64,000 nucleotides of DNA from Streptomyces tuirus (GTDB lineage Bacteria; Actinomycetota; Actinomycetes; Streptomycetales; Streptomycetaceae). Position 1 is the first letter of the stretch; each line of letters begins with the position of its first letter. The notes below the pieces were generated by a model. That model saw only the letters and a list, made by a program, of their open reading frames with translations. It was not told where the DNA came from and searched no databases. Below are positions 36,414 through 46,057 of this stretch, in pieces. The translations under genes and the position numbers were made by a program. Location: assembly GCA_018195615.1 (NCBI GenBank), contig JAGTPG010000002.1, positions 3,600,501-3,664,500 on the forward strand. Reading direction: 5' to 3'.

Positions 36414-37911
36414 GCCGCCCCCGCCGCGACGACTCGCCCGCCGCCGGGGGCGACACGCACCGGCACCGCGTCCTGCCCCGTCCGCCGGGCCCTCGCCTCC
36501 AGCACCGCGCCGACCCCGCGCACGAACGACTCCGGAGCCGCGGCCACCGTGCGGCCGCCCAGCAGGACGACGTCGATGTCGAGCAGCCCCACCAGGTTGG
36601 CCGCCCCGGCGCCCAGCACCCGCGCCGCCTCCTCCAGGTCACCACGCGCCACCGCGCCGAGGCACAGCGCCTCGACACAGCCGCGGTCGCCGCAGGTGCA
36701 CGGCGGGCCGTCCAGCTGGATCACCTGGTGGCCGAACTCCCCCGCCCCGGTCCTCGCGCCCCGGTGCACGCTGCCCCCGATCACCAGACCGGCTCCCAGC
36801 CCCGTACCGAGGTGCAGATAGGCGAAGGAGCCGCCCGCGCCACCGGCGGCCAGGCCCAGTGCCGCCGCGTTGGTGTCCTTGTCGACCACCACCGGCACCC
36901 CGAGCCGTTCCGCCAGCGCCTCCCGCAGCGGAAAGCCGTCCCACTCGGGGAAGCCGGTCACCCGGTGCAGCACGCCCCGGCTGTGGTCGAGCGGCCCGGG
37001 CAACGCGACCCCGACACCGAGCAGGGAACGGGCCCGGGCAAGCGGCCCGACGGGCATCCCCGCGGTCCGGGTTGCCGTAGCGGGCAGCTCCCCGGCCCCG
37101 GATGCCGTACCGGACAGCTCCCCAGCCACCGTCGACGTCACGGACGGTACCTCGGCCCCGGCAGCCGTAACGGGCGACTCCGCAGCCACCGTCGACGTCA
37201 CCGGCGGCACCCCGGCCCCGGATTCCGTAGCGGGCAACTCACCGGCCCCGGATTCTGTAGCGGGCAACTCACCGGCCCCGGATTCCGTAGCGGGCAACTC
37301 ACCGGCCCCGGATGCCGTACCGGACAGCTCCCCGGCCACCCTCGCCCCAGCCCCCAGCGCCTCACCCCCCGTCACCCCGCCAAGGAGCACCTCGCCCACC
37401 GTCTCCCCCACCACTTCCGTCACCGCCGCCAGCACGGCCCGCGCCCCGGCCCCGAGATCCAGTGGGGCCCGACGCTCCCCCACCACACTCCCGCGCAGGT
37501 CCACCAGCACGACCCGCACCTCGTCCCGGTCCAGGTGGACCCCACCGCATGCCCCGCCTCGGGCACCAGCCGCAGCACCGTGCGCGGCTTGCCCCCGGTC
37601 GACGCCCGGCGCCCCGCCTCCGCCGCGAGCCCGTCCTCCCGCAGCCTGGCCGTGATCTTGCTGACCGCCTGCGGGGTGAGCCGCGTCCGCTCGGCGAGTT
37701 CGAGCCGGCTGATGCCGTCGGGCCCGGCGGTCCGCAACAGGTCGAGCACCAGCGCGGCGTTGTGACTGCGCAGCGCGAGCAGATTCACACCGGCCCCAGT
37801 CCTTCCAGTCCCTCCAGTCCCAGCTGCCCGGCCAGTCCGCCCAGTCCCTCCTGCCCCGCCGGTCCCGCGCATGCCGCCGATCCCGCCCGTGTGCTCGTCC
37901 GCCCTGTTCAC
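36371..37911 (-). pseudogene. ROK family regulator/sugar kinase-like protein with decapeptide repeats, frameshifted
   Basis: The N-terminal winged helix (LRSHNAALVLDLLRTAGPDG, TPQAVSKITARLREDGL) is followed by a ROK domain: LGVGVALPGPLD, VVDKDTNAAALG, the zinc motif CTCGDRGCVEALC and a C-terminal VVLLGGRTV. The break is at the C4 run 37540-37543; one extra base restores VHLDRDEVRVVLVDL. About 100 residues of GELPATESGA-like repeats are inserted inside the ROK domain (DNA about 37070-37350). The N-terminal Gly-Thr-rich extension before VNLLALRSH may not be translated; starts at GTG 37911, ATG 37872 or a nearer GTG are possible. Probably regulates the divergent oxidoreductase gene. Confidence 0.8.
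37080..37345 (-). repeat. 30-bp minisatellite inside the ROK gene
   Basis: The unit is about 30 bp and encodes ten residues close to SGAGELPATE. The central copies at about 37215-37305 are nearly identical and outer copies are more diverged (VPPVTSTVAA, AESPVTAAGA, VAGELSGTAS). The repeat keeps the reading frame and adds a flexible acidic loop between two conserved parts of the ROK domain. Confidence 0.8.
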
Positions 37912-37935
37912 GCCCCCATTGTCCCCGGCGCTTGC

Positions 37936-37960
37936 ACTTTGGCAACAGCGTTGCGAAAGT
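37936..37960. promoter_or_regulatory. Operator between ROK and Gfo/Idh/MocA genes
   Basis: ACTTTGGCAAC, spacer AGC, GTTGCGAAAGT. The 11-bp arms are complementary with one mismatch. It lies 6 bp before the oxidoreductase ATG, in the divergent gap, the expected site for autoregulated ROK control. Confidence 0.65.
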
Positions 37961-37966
37961 GGTGCC

Positions 37967-39064
37967 ATGACTGGCACACCCCTCGGCACACCCGGCGCCC
38001 CCGGCTCGCCCCTCCGCGTCGGCCTCGTCGGCTACGGCCTCGCCGGCTCCGTCTTCCACGCCCCGCTGATCGCCGCCACCGAGGGCCTGACCCTCGACAC
38101 GGTGGTCACCTCGAATCCCGACCGGCAGCAGCAGGCCCGCGCCGAGTTCCCGGACGTACGCCTCGCCGCCGCCCCGGACGAGCTGTTCGACCGGGCCGCC
38201 GAGCTGGACCTGATCGTCGTCGCGTCCCCGAACAAGACGCACGTGCCGCTCGCCACCACCGCCCTCGAGGCCGGCCTGCCGGTCGTGGTCGACAAGCCCG
38301 TCGCCGGCACCGCGGCCGAGGCCCGCAAGCTCGCCGCCCTGGCCGAGGAGCGCGGTCTGTTCCTCTCCGTCTTCCAGAACCGCCGCTGGGACAACGACTT
38401 CCTCACCCTGCGCAAGCTGCTGTCCGAGGGCGAGTTGGGCGACGTCTGGCGCTTCGAGTCCCGCTTCGAGCGCTGGCGCCCGCAACTGAAGGGCGGCTGG
38501 CGGGAGTCCGGCGACCCCGCAGAGATCGGAGGTCTGCTCTACGACCTCGGCAGCCATGTCGTCGACCAGGCCCTGGTCCTCTTCGGCCCGGCGGCCACGG
38601 TGTACGCCGAGTCGGACGTCCGCCGCCCGGGCGCCGAGGCGGACGACGACACCTTCATCGCGATCACGCACACCAGCGGCGTCCGCTCCCACCTCTACGT
38701 CTCCGCGACGACCGCCCAGCTCGGCCCCCGCTTCCGCGTCCTCGGCTCCACCGCCGGGTACGTCAAGCACGGCCTCGACCCCCAGGAGGCGGCCCTGCGC
38801 GAAGGCAACCGCCCCGGACCCGGCTGGGGCGTGGAGCCCGAGTCGCTGTGGGGCCGGGTGGGTTCCGGCGAGTCCCCCGTGACCGGCGGCGGCCGCCCCG
38901 AACCGACCCTCCCCGGGGACTACCCCGCTTACTATGCGGCCGTGGCGAAGGCCCTGCTGGAGGGGGCCCCGAACCCGGTGACCGCACTGGAGGCGGCCGC
39001 CGCCCTGGACGTACTGGAGGCCGCCCGTCGTTCGGCCCGCGAGAAGGTGACGGTGACCCTGTGA
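37967..39064 (+). CDS. Gfo/Idh/MocA family NAD(P)-dependent oxidoreductase
   Basis: A 365-aa sugar or inositol dehydrogenase-like enzyme. The dinucleotide-binding loop is VGLVGYGLAGSVFHAP (about residues 18-33). The catalytic Lys is in VVVDKPVAGT. The substrate-side signature is GGLLYDLGSHVVDQAL. The ATG at 37967 follows the operator directly, leaving no clear ribosome site. Its stop overlaps the next gene's GTG. Divergent from the ROK regulator, so probably induced by a sugar. The exact substrate is unknown. Confidence 0.87.
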   Translation: MTGTPLGTPGAPGSPLRVGLVGYGLAGSVFHAPLIAATEGLTLDTVVTSNPDRQQQARAEFPDVRLAAAPDELFDRAAELDLIVVASPNKTHVPLATTALEAGLPVVVDKPVAGTAAEARKLAALAEERGLFLSVFQNRRWDNDFLTLRKLLSEGELGDVWRFESRFERWRPQLKGGWRESGDPAEIGGLLYDLGSHVVDQALVLFGPAATVYAESDVRRPGAEADDDTFIAITHTSGVRSHLYVSATTAQLGPRFRVLGSTAGYVKHGLDPQEAALREGNRPGPGWGVEPESLWGRVGSGESPVTGGGRPEPTLPGDYPAYYAAVAKALLEGAPNPVTALEAAAALDVLEAARRSAREKVTVTL

Positions 39065-39588
39065 CGCACAAGAGCAACTCCTCACACCACCAGGAGCTCG
39101 GCCCGAAGTTCCACCCCGAGCTCACCCCGAGCCTGGAGGAGCTGGAGAAGGAGGAACGCCGCCTGGTGTTCCGCCAGTTCACGCACGACGAAGCCTGGGC
39201 GCTCGGCTCGCTCCTCGTGGAGATGGCCCGGCAGCGGCAGGCCCCGCTGGCCATCGACATCCACCGCGCCGGCCAGCAGCTCTTCCACGCGGCGCTGCCC
39301 GGCTCCACGCCCGACAACGACGCCTGGATCGCCCGCAAGCGCCGGGTCGTCGAGCGCTACGGCTCCGCGTCCTACCTGGTCGGCGCCCGCTTCCGCGCCA
39401 AGGGCACGACGTTCGAGGAGTCCTCGCGCCTCGACCCGGACACCTACGCGGCTCACGGCGGGTCCTTCCCGATCACCGTCGAGGGCGTGGGCGTGATCGG
39501 CGCCGTGACGGTGTCCGGGCTGCCGCAGCTCCAGGACCACCGGTTCGTGGTGGAGGCGCTGGAGGAATTCCTGGGCCAGGACCGGTAG
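39061..39588 (+). CDS. Heme-degrading-domain / UPF0303 family protein
   Basis: 175 aa, GTG start overlapping the upstream stop (GTGA). It matches the UPF0303/GlcG-HbpS-like fold: LEKEERRLVFRQFTHDEAWALG, PLAIDIHRAGQQLFHAALPG, DNDAWIARKRRVVERYGSAS and GVGVIGAVTVSGLPQLQDH. No signal peptide. Co-transcribed with the oxidoreductase, so it may bind a cofactor or small molecule in the same pathway. The enzymatic role in heme degradation is not demonstrated for most members. Confidence 0.8.
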   Translation: MTHKSNSSHHQELGPKFHPELTPSLEELEKEERRLVFRQFTHDEAWALGSLLVEMARQRQAPLAIDIHRAGQQLFHAALPGSTPDNDAWIARKRRVVERYGSASYLVGARFRAKGTTFEESSRLDPDTYAAHGGSFPITVEGVGVIGAVTVSGLPQLQDHRFVVEALEEFLGQDR

Positions 39589-39674
39589 CGAGCCGGAATG
39601 CCCGAGAGGCCCCTCCGGTTGGCACCGCTGTACGCATGATCAACCACGGCGCCCAACCGGAGGGATCGCAACCG

Positions 39675-40546
39675 ATGACCACCGCCACCGCCCTGAAGGA
39701 CACCATCGGCCGGTACGGCATCTGGAGCGTGGGTCTGCGCTCGGAGGACCCGGACCGGCGCGGCGAACTCGCCGAGGCCGCCGCCGAACTGGAGGAACTC
39801 GGCTACGGGGCCGTGTGGCTGGGCGGCAACACCTCCGCCGCCAACGCCGCCCCGCTGATCGAGGCGACGTCGCGGCTCACCGTCGGCACCAGCATCCAGA
39901 GCATCTGGGAGCACGAGCCGGACGCCACCGCCGCGAGCTTCGCCGAGCTGGAGGCCGCCCACCCCGGCCGTTTCCTGCTCGGCCTCGGCGTCAGCCACGC
40001 CAAGCGCGCGGAGCAGTACCGCCGCCCGTACTCGGCCCTGGTCTCCTACCTGGACGGCCTGGACACCGCCGGGCTGCCCGCGGACCGCCGGGTCCTGGCC
40101 GCCCTCGGCCCGAAGAGCCTGGAGCTGACCCGCGACCGCTCCGCCGGGGCGATCCCCTACCTGGTCACCCCGGAGCACACCGCCCACGCCCGTGAGCTCC
40201 TCGGCGAGGGCCCCCTGCTCGCCCCGAACTGGCGGTGGTCCCGGAGACGGACCCGGCCCGGGCCCGCGCCCTGGCCCGCGAGTTCCTCGGCATCTATCTC
40301 CCGCTGCCGAACTACACCAACAACTTCCTCCGGCACGGCTTCACCGAGGACGACCTGACGGACGGCGGCAGCGACCGCCTGGTCGACGCCCTGTTCGCCT
40401 GGGGCGACGAGACGGCGATCCGCGCCAAGGTCGACAGCTTCTTCGAGGCGGGCGCGGACCATGTCGCCCTCCAGGTGGTGGACGACCACCCCCGGGACGC
40501 CCTCCCGCGGAAGGCCTGGCGCGACCTGGCGGCTCTGCTCGGCTGA
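39675..40546 (+). pseudogene. F420-type LLM oxidoreductase (TIGR03620-like), frameshifted
   Basis: About 290 aa. The first frame carries YGIWSVGLRSED, ELEELGYGAVWLGGN, VGTSIQSIWEH and GRFLLGLGVSH, typical of the luciferase-like F420 group. After the CCCC run at 40222-40225 one extra C continues into PELAVVPETDPARARALARE, LPLPNYTNNFLRHGF and GADHVALQVV. ATG 39675 has GGAGG upstream. Single gene; substrate unknown. Confidence 0.85.
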
Positions 40547-40555
40547 CCTTCCTTC

Positions 40556-40628
40556 AGGGGCGCGGGGAACTGCGCGAACGACCACGACGAACCCGCAGCC
40601 GCCGACGATCCGCAGCTCCCCGCCCCTC
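40556..40628. repeat. Dispersed Streptomyces hairpin element / terminator
   Basis: AGGGGCGCGGGGAACTGCGC (40556-40575) is mirrored by TCCGCAGCTCCCCGCCCCT (about 40609-40627). I recognise the GGGGCGCGGGGAACTGCGCGA arm as a sequence frequent between convergent genes in Streptomyces. It lies between the LLM gene and the FAH gene and likely ends both transcripts. Confidence 0.7.
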
Positions 40629-41481
40629 AGGCATCCTTGAACTGTTGCCTCTGCCGCCCGAGCCCTTCGATCTCCAGCTCCACCACATCCCCGGCCCGCA
40701 GGAACGGCTTGGGCTCGGGCTCCCCAGCGCGACCCCGCCGGCGTCCCGGTGTTGATCACGTCTCCGGGATACAGCGTCATGAACTGACTGAGATACCGCA
40801 CGACCTCCCCACCGAGAAGATCTGCTCAGCCGTCGTCCCGTCCTGCTTCAGCTCCCCGTTGACCCACAGCCGCAGGGCGAGATCCTGCGGATCCGGTACC
40901 TCGTCCGCCGTCACCAGCCACGGCCCCAGCGGATTGAACGTCTCGCAGTTCTTCCCCTTGTCCCAGGTCCCGCCCCGCTCGATCTGGAACTCCCGCTCGG
41001 ACACGTCGTGTGCCACCGCGTACCCGGCGACATGCGCGAGACCGTCCTCCACGGACTCCAGATACCTGGCCGTACGCCCGATGACGACGGCCAGCTCGAC
41101 CTCCCAGTCGGTCTTGAGGGACCCACGCGGCACCAGCACGGTGTCGTTCGGCCCGACCACCGTGTCCGGCGCCTTCATGAACACGACGGGCTCGGCGGGC
41201 GGCTCGGCCCCCGTTTCCCGCGCGTGGTCGTGGTAGTTCAGCCCGATGCAGACGATCTTGCCGATCCGCCCCAGCGGCGGCCCGATCCGCAGCCCCGTGG
41301 CATCCAGGACGGGCAGCTCGCCGGTGCCGGCGGCGGCACGGACGCGACCGAGCGCCGCGTCGTCCGCGAGCAGCGCCCCGTCGATGTCCGGCACGAGGCC
41401 CGACAGGTCCCGCAGGGCCCCCTCGGCGTCGAGCAGGGCGGGCCGCTCCGACCCCGCCGTACCGACTCGCAGCAGCTTCAT
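40627..41481 (-). pseudogene. Fumarylacetoacetate hydrolase family protein, frameshifted
   Basis: About 285 aa. FAH-family motifs: IVCIGLNYHDHARE, PVVFMKAPDTVVGPNDTV, DWEVELAVVIG, GYAVAHDVSEREFQ, and after breaks VRYLSQFMTLYPGDVINTGTPAG and KPFLRAGDVVELEIEGLG. Metal-binding acidic residues (DWEVELAVV) are intact. Three single-base breaks lie in C4 runs at 40807-40810, 40733-40736 and 40722-40725. The start ATG 41481 has GGGAG 8 nt upstream. Such enzymes hydrolyse or decarboxylate 2-keto acids in aromatic or sugar catabolism. Confidence 0.85.
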
Positions 41482-41643
41482 GATCATGTCTCCCTCGATC
41501 GCGGGCGCCCGCCCGAGGCGTGCGACCCGGATGCGGCGGGGGCAGCCATCGGAGGACTGGTCGATCCTCCAAGCTGGGAGTCCACTCCGCAATACCCAGT
41601 TCACGTACTGGACCGTCACCGGGGGAGGGAGACCACCGGGGGC

Positions 41644-42357
41644 CTACCGGTAGAGGACGGCCCGCTCGACCACACTCCACGTCGTACTGGTCACCACGTA
41701 CAGCGCGGCGGCCAGCGGCACCACGGCCACGGTGACAAGCGTGAAGAAGGACATGAACGGCATCACCTTGGTCACCGCGCCCAGCCCCGGCAGCTGCTCA
41801 CCGCCCGCGGCCGGGACAGCGGGGTTCGCGGCCATCATGCGCTTGCTCAGCCGGTAACTGAACACGGCGACGCACCCGACGACGACGAACAGCCCGGCAT
41901 ACACGAGCCCCGCACCACCGACGAGGCCCCCCTCCCCGAGCGCGTCCGCCCACAGCGCCCCCAGCGGCGCCGCGAACAACTGGTGGCTCAGCAGCTCATT
42001 GGCCCGCCCGCCGATCGTGTCGCTGGAGAACAGGTGGTAGAGCAGGAAGAAGGCGGGCACCTGCAGCAGCCCGGGCAGACAGCCGGCCAGCGGCGACACC
42101 TTCTCCTGGGCGTGCAGCTCCAGCACGGCCCGCTGCAGCTTCTCGGGGTTCTTCCCGTGCTTCCTCCGCAGCTCGGCGATCTTCGGCTGGAGCGCGGTCC
42201 GGGCCTTCTGACCGCGCGCGGCGGCCCGGGACAGGGGGTGGACGAGGAGTCGTACGAGCGCGGTGAACAGGATGATCGCGGCGGCGGCCGCGGAAGCGCC
42301 GAACAGCGGCTGGAGCAGGTCGGCGAGGTGCTCGACCAGGTTGGCGAAGACGGACAT
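41644..42357 (-). CDS. yidC: YidC/Oxa1-type membrane protein insertase (paralogue)
   Basis: 237 aa, shorter than the housekeeping YidC. It has the Oxa1 core: a first helix near AAAAIILFTALVRLLVHPLS, a conserved Arg, a cytoplasmic loop (ALQPKIAELRRKHGKNPEKLQ), GCLPGLLQVPAFFLLYHLF, and two C-terminal helices. There is no large extracytoplasmic domain. Start ATG 42357 behind GGAGGG. It lies 39 bp after the DUF6412 gene on the same strand. Probably a secondary insertase for a subset of membrane proteins. Confidence 0.87.
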   Translation of the reverse strand: MSVFANLVEHLADLLQPLFGASAAAAAIILFTALVRLLVHPLSRAAARGQKARTALQPKIAELRRKHGKNPEKLQRAVLELHAQEKVSPLAGCLPGLLQVPAFFLLYHLFSSDTIGGRANELLSHQLFAAPLGALWADALGEGGLVGGAGLVYAGLFVVVGCVAVFSYRLSKRMMAANPAVPAAGGEQLPGLGAVTKVMPFMSFFTLVTVAVVPLAAALYVVTSTTWSVVERAVLYR

Positions 42358-42396
42358 GCGTGAGCCCTCCGGGGGTCTCGTCGTGCCGGAAGTGGG

Positions 42397-42765
42397 TCAT
42401 GGCGGCATGACGACCCGCGCGGGGTCACCAGGTGAACCGGATTCGGAGGTGCCCCTACGCGGCGGTCGCCGGGAGGGCGTGACCGGGTGCCCGGGGCCGG
42501 GTGCGCCCCGGGCGTCGGGGTCGCGTTGCGGCAGGAAGGCCGTACGGAGATCACGGTCGCGGATGGCCGTACGCACGCGGGTGCGCGGCACGGTGGGCGC
42601 GCAGCGCGAGCCGACGAGGGCACAGACCGCGAGCGCGGCCGAGGCCGCGGCGGTCGCGGCGAGGGCGACGGTGGCGGAGAGGCTGCCGGTGTCCAGCAGG
42701 GCCACTTCCACGACCAGGAAAAGCAGCACGAGAGCGGGACGCAGAGTGGACCAGCCGCGGCTCAT
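42397..42765 (-). CDS. DUF6412 membrane protein
   Basis: 122 aa. Two hydrophobic segments (PALVLLFLVVEVALLDTG, SATVALAATAAASAALAVCALVG) are followed by a basic, proline-rich cytoplasmic tail (RDRDLRTAFLPQRDPDARGAPGPGHP). It matches the small DUF6412 proteins commonly encoded just before a second YidC in Streptomyces; the two probably form one operon. Confidence 0.78.
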   Translation of the reverse strand: MSRGWSTLRPALVLLFLVVEVALLDTGSLSATVALAATAAASAALAVCALVGSRCAPTVPRTRVRTAIRDRDLRTAFLPQRDPDARGAPGPGHPVTPSRRPPRRGTSESGSPGDPARVVMPP

Positions 42766-42987
42766 CGACTGCCCTCCCCTCGTACCTGTGTATGCCCTGC
42801 TGCCCGTTATACAGGATCAGCTCCAGGGGCGCGTCCGAGACTTCGTACACGGGTTTGAGAAAGGTTCGTCACAACTCTCGACATCACACCTGCCACACCT
42901 GATGCTTCTCGATGCCACGAACGGGCCAACCCGCGACGCCGGACCGGGGGGACCGACGCCTGCCCCGAATTCCCTTACGGAGGAGCC

Positions 42988-44463
42988 GTGATACGACGAA
43001 GAAGCCTGCTGGCCGCAGCAGGCGGTACGTTCCTCGGCAGCGCCCTGGCGACGGGCACCGCGCACGCGGACGCCACGATCGCCGTCAACCCCTCGACCAC
43101 GTACGGCACCTGGGAGGGCTGGGGCACCTCCCTCGCCTGGTGGGCCAACGTCTTCGGCGCCCGGGACGACTTCGCGGACCTCTTCTTCACCACCAAGTCG
43201 GTGACGTACAACGGCCGTTCCCTCCCCGGCCTGGGCCTCAACATCGCCCGCTACAACCTCGGCGCGTGCAGCTGGAACAGCGTGGGCGGCGAGACGATGG
43301 TGAAGTCGCCGAACATCCCCGGCTTCAAACAGATCGAGGGCTTCTGGCAGGACTGGAACAACGAGGACCCCACCTCCTCGGCCTGGAAGTGGTCGGCGGA
43401 CGCCAACCAGCGCGCGATGCTGGTGAAGGCGACACAGCGCGGCGCGATCACCGAGCTCTTCGCCAACTCCCCCATGTGGTGGATGTGCAGCAACCACAAC
43501 CCCTCGGGCGCGGCGAACGGCGGCAACAACCTCCAGACCTGGAACTACCGCCAGCACGCCTCCCACCTGGCGGCGACGGCCCTGTACGCGCGCACCAACT
43601 GGGGCGTGAACTTCGCGACGGTCGACCCCTTCAACGAACCGGCCTCCACGTGGTGGACCGCGACCGGCACGCAGGAGGGCTGCCACATGGACCCCGCGGT
43701 CCAGGCGGCCGTACTCCCGTACATGCGCAGCGAATTGGACAAACGCGGCCTGACGAACATCCGCATCGCGGCATCGGACGAGACGAACTACGACACGGCC
43801 CGCTCGACATGGGCGTCCTTCAACTCCTCAACCAAGGCCCTGGTCTCCCAGGTCAACGTGCACGGCTACCAGGGCTCGGGCGGCCGCCGCGACCTCCTCT
43901 ACACGGACGTGGTGACGACGTCCGGCAAGAAGCTGTGGAACTCGGAGACGGGCGACAGCGACGGCACGGGCCTCACCCTGGCCTCCAACCTCTGCTACGA
44001 CTTCCGCTGGCTGCACCCCACCGCCTGGTGCTACTGGCAGGTCATGGACCCGTCGACGGGCTGGGCGATGATCGCCTACGACGCGAACACGCTCCAGCCG
44101 ACCACGGTCCAGACGAAGCACTACGTACTGGCCCAGTTCAGCCGCCACATCCGCCCCGGCATGACGATCCTGGACACGGGCGTGAGCTACGCGGTCGCGG
44201 CGTACGACGCGGCATCCCGCCGCCTGGTGATCATCGCGGTGAACACGGCGACGTCGGCCCAGACCCTCACCTTCGACCTCTCCCGCTTCTCGACGGTGAC
44301 CGGCGGCTCGGGAGGCCTGGTCCCGCGCTGGAACACGGTGACGACGGGCGGCGGCGACCTCTACACACCGCGCTCGGACCTCCGCCTGAACGGAAAGTCG
44401 ATCAGCGTCCCGTTCGCGGCGAAATCAGTCCAAACGCTCCAGATAGACGGCGTCACCCGCTGA
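42988..44463 (+). CDS. Secreted GH30-family glycosidase (endo-beta-1,6-galactanase-like)
   Basis: A 491-aa exported glycoside hydrolase. The Tat-type signal (IRRRSLLAAAGG) ends TAHA. The TIM barrel begins TYGTWEGWGTSLAWW. The acid/base Glu is in DPFNEPASTWW and the nucleophile Glu in LWNSETGDSD. The C-terminal beta-sandwich (RRLVIIAVNTATSAQTLTF) is the usual GH30 side domain. It most resembles endo-beta-1,6-galactanases. GTG 42988 follows GGAGG. Single gene, acting on plant arabinogalactan-type chains outside the cell. Confidence 0.87.
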   Translation: MIRRRSLLAAAGGTFLGSALATGTAHADATIAVNPSTTYGTWEGWGTSLAWWANVFGARDDFADLFFTTKSVTYNGRSLPGLGLNIARYNLGACSWNSVGGETMVKSPNIPGFKQIEGFWQDWNNEDPTSSAWKWSADANQRAMLVKATQRGAITELFANSPMWWMCSNHNPSGAANGGNNLQTWNYRQHASHLAATALYARTNWGVNFATVDPFNEPASTWWTATGTQEGCHMDPAVQAAVLPYMRSELDKRGLTNIRIAASDETNYDTARSTWASFNSSTKALVSQVNVHGYQGSGGRRDLLYTDVVTTSGKKLWNSETGDSDGTGLTLASNLCYDFRWLHPTAWCYWQVMDPSTGWAMIAYDANTLQPTTVQTKHYVLAQFSRHIRPGMTILDTGVSYAVAAYDAASRRLVIIAVNTATSAQTLTFDLSRFSTVTGGSGGLVPRWNTVTTGGGDLYTPRSDLRLNGKSISVPFAAKSVQTLQIDGVTR

Positions 44464-44594
44464 CCCGGACGACTCGGCGGCGGTTCGGAGCGAACCGCAG
44501 GGCTGGGACGGCGAGCGTGGGGAACCCGGGCAGATTGCGGGTCTGGCCTGCGCATCTCTCACGCTCGTCACCTCCCGGCAGTACGGTGTCCCCC

Positions 44595-45614
44595 ATGCGC
44601 CCCGACACGCCTGCCGAAAACGTCGACCACACCGCCGAGGCGGCACGCCTGGAGCGGACCGCCGGCCTTTACCCGGAGGACGCCGAGGCCCTGCTGCTGC
44701 GAGCAGCGGCCCACCTGGAACTCTCCGGCGACCACCCCGAGGCCACCACCCTCTACGACCGCCTGCTGTCCTCCACGGACACCCTGGACAACCCCCACCT
44801 GGTCCGGGCCCTGAAAGCCTCGAACCTCTGGGAGTACGGCCACGAGGCCGAGGCCCGAGCGATCATCGACGGCGTCCGGGCGGCGTCCCCGACGGACCCG
44901 GCGCCCTGGGTGATCGTCGCGGAGGCCCTGGAATCCCACGACGAGTTGGAAGCGGCGCACGACACGTTCTCGGAGGCCGTACGCCACCTCCTGACCGACG
45001 TACCGCAGCCCCCGCAGCCGACCCACCCCCTCCTCTTCGGCCGCCACAGAGTCCGCCGCATGCTCGGCGAGTCCCACGACGAGTGGGACGCACTGGCGGA
45101 CTCGGTCCACTCCCTCCCCGTCTCCCTGGACGAACTCCACGACCCGAAGCGGGTCTGGTCCCTGGGCTCGGAGAACCCGGCGGAACTGGAAGCGGAGATC
45201 CTCCGCCTCCGAGCGGAACTGGGCGCCTACAGGGAGGCCCTCTCCCGTCCCTTCCCGGTGGCGATCCTCCACTGGCCGGCGACGGAACTCTCGGAACTCC
45301 TCGAGGCGTATCCGACGCTGGCGACGGAATACCCCTCCCACGACGATCACCTCGCGACCATAGAGTCCGCCCTGCGGGAACTGGCCGCCTCCGGCACCCC
45401 CAACCTGGGCATCGTCACCGGCACGGTCCCGTCCTACGAGGCCTTCGCGGCATCGGAGCTCTCCTCCCCGTCCGACGCCACGCTGCTCCCGCAGTACGCG
45501 ACGACACTGGCGGCGAGGGGCCGCGCGGTGGCCTGGCCGCCCCAGCAGGAATCGGCTTGCTGGTGCGGCTCGAACCGGCCCTACGCCCAGTGCCACGGCT
45601 CGCTCACAGCCTGA
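44595..45614 (+). CDS. TPR-like protein with C-terminal SEC-C zinc motif
   Basis: 339 aa. Helical repeats occupy about residues 10-140 (AARLERTAGLYPEDAEALLL, HPEATTLYDRLLSS), followed by a middle region of unknown fold. The C-terminus is a SEC-C metal-binding motif (CWCGSNRPYAQCHG). ATG 44595 lies after a short gap from the glycosidase. Members are cytoplasmic; function unknown, possibly protein-protein contact or translation/secretion related. Confidence 0.8.
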   Translation: MRPDTPAENVDHTAEAARLERTAGLYPEDAEALLLRAAAHLELSGDHPEATTLYDRLLSSTDTLDNPHLVRALKASNLWEYGHEAEARAIIDGVRAASPTDPAPWVIVAEALESHDELEAAHDTFSEAVRHLLTDVPQPPQPTHPLLFGRHRVRRMLGESHDEWDALADSVHSLPVSLDELHDPKRVWSLGSENPAELEAEILRLRAELGAYREALSRPFPVAILHWPATELSELLEAYPTLATEYPSHDDHLATIESALRELAASGTPNLGIVTGTVPSYEAFAASELSSPSDATLLPQYATTLAARGRAVAWPPQQESACWCGSNRPYAQCHGSLTA

Positions 45615-45677
45615 CCGGGACCACCGGCCACGACGCCCCCGAGATGCGCCGGCCCCCCGCACAGCAAAACTGGACGT

Positions 45678-45878
45678 ATGACCACCAAAGCACTCCTGGA
45701 CGGCGGCCCGGACGATCTGGCAGGCAAGATCGTCCCGGTCACCCCGCCCGGCCAAGAACTCAAGATCCCCCACCGGGGCGGCTACGAGCACTACAAGGTC
45801 ACAACCCGCCACGAGGAAACCGACCAGGGCTCGGCCACGGTGTACCGCTGGTGGGAACGGACGGAGGTCGCGGAGTAA
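45678..45878 (+). CDS. DUF5988 family small protein
   Basis: 66 aa: MTTKALLDGGPDDLAGKIV, then HRGGYEHYKVTTRHEE and YRWWERTEVAE. It matches the DUF5988 family of small actinomycete proteins, predicted to be a compact beta fold. Start ATG 45678. It is the last gene before the mobile element region. Function unknown. Confidence 0.78.
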   Translation: MTTKALLDGGPDDLAGKIVPVTPPGQELKIPHRGGYEHYKVTTRHEETDQGSATVYRWWERTEVAE

Positions 45879-46057
45879 CGCGGCCCACGCACCAAAACCG
45901 AACCCGGGTTCATCGGCCATAGGCCACGGGGCCCGACTGCTGACACCCGGGTCCTGCGTACTGCCCCCGGTCCCGGCCGCTGGTCGCCAGGGCGCCCGGC
46001 CGCCAGCCGCGTGATGCCGCCCGCACCGGCCCGCACTACCGGCACCACCCACACCCC

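Noticed and set aside
37060..37350. CRISPR-like array
   Set aside because: Regular 30-bp repeats, but contiguous without spacers and in frame with the ROK protein.
40157..40801. Independent minus-strand gene of 214 codons
   Set aside because: It is the displaced C-terminal piece of the frameshifted FAH hydrolase followed by antisense of the LLM gene.
42912..45614. 900-codon plus-strand frame over the GH30 gene joined to the SEC-C gene
   Set aside because: Its first two thirds is an out-of-frame shadow of the glycosidase; only the part from 44595 is a real gene.
45879..46057. Terminal inverted repeats or target duplications of the insertion sequence
   Set aside because: None found, as expected for IS110-family elements; the element ends were therefore left open.
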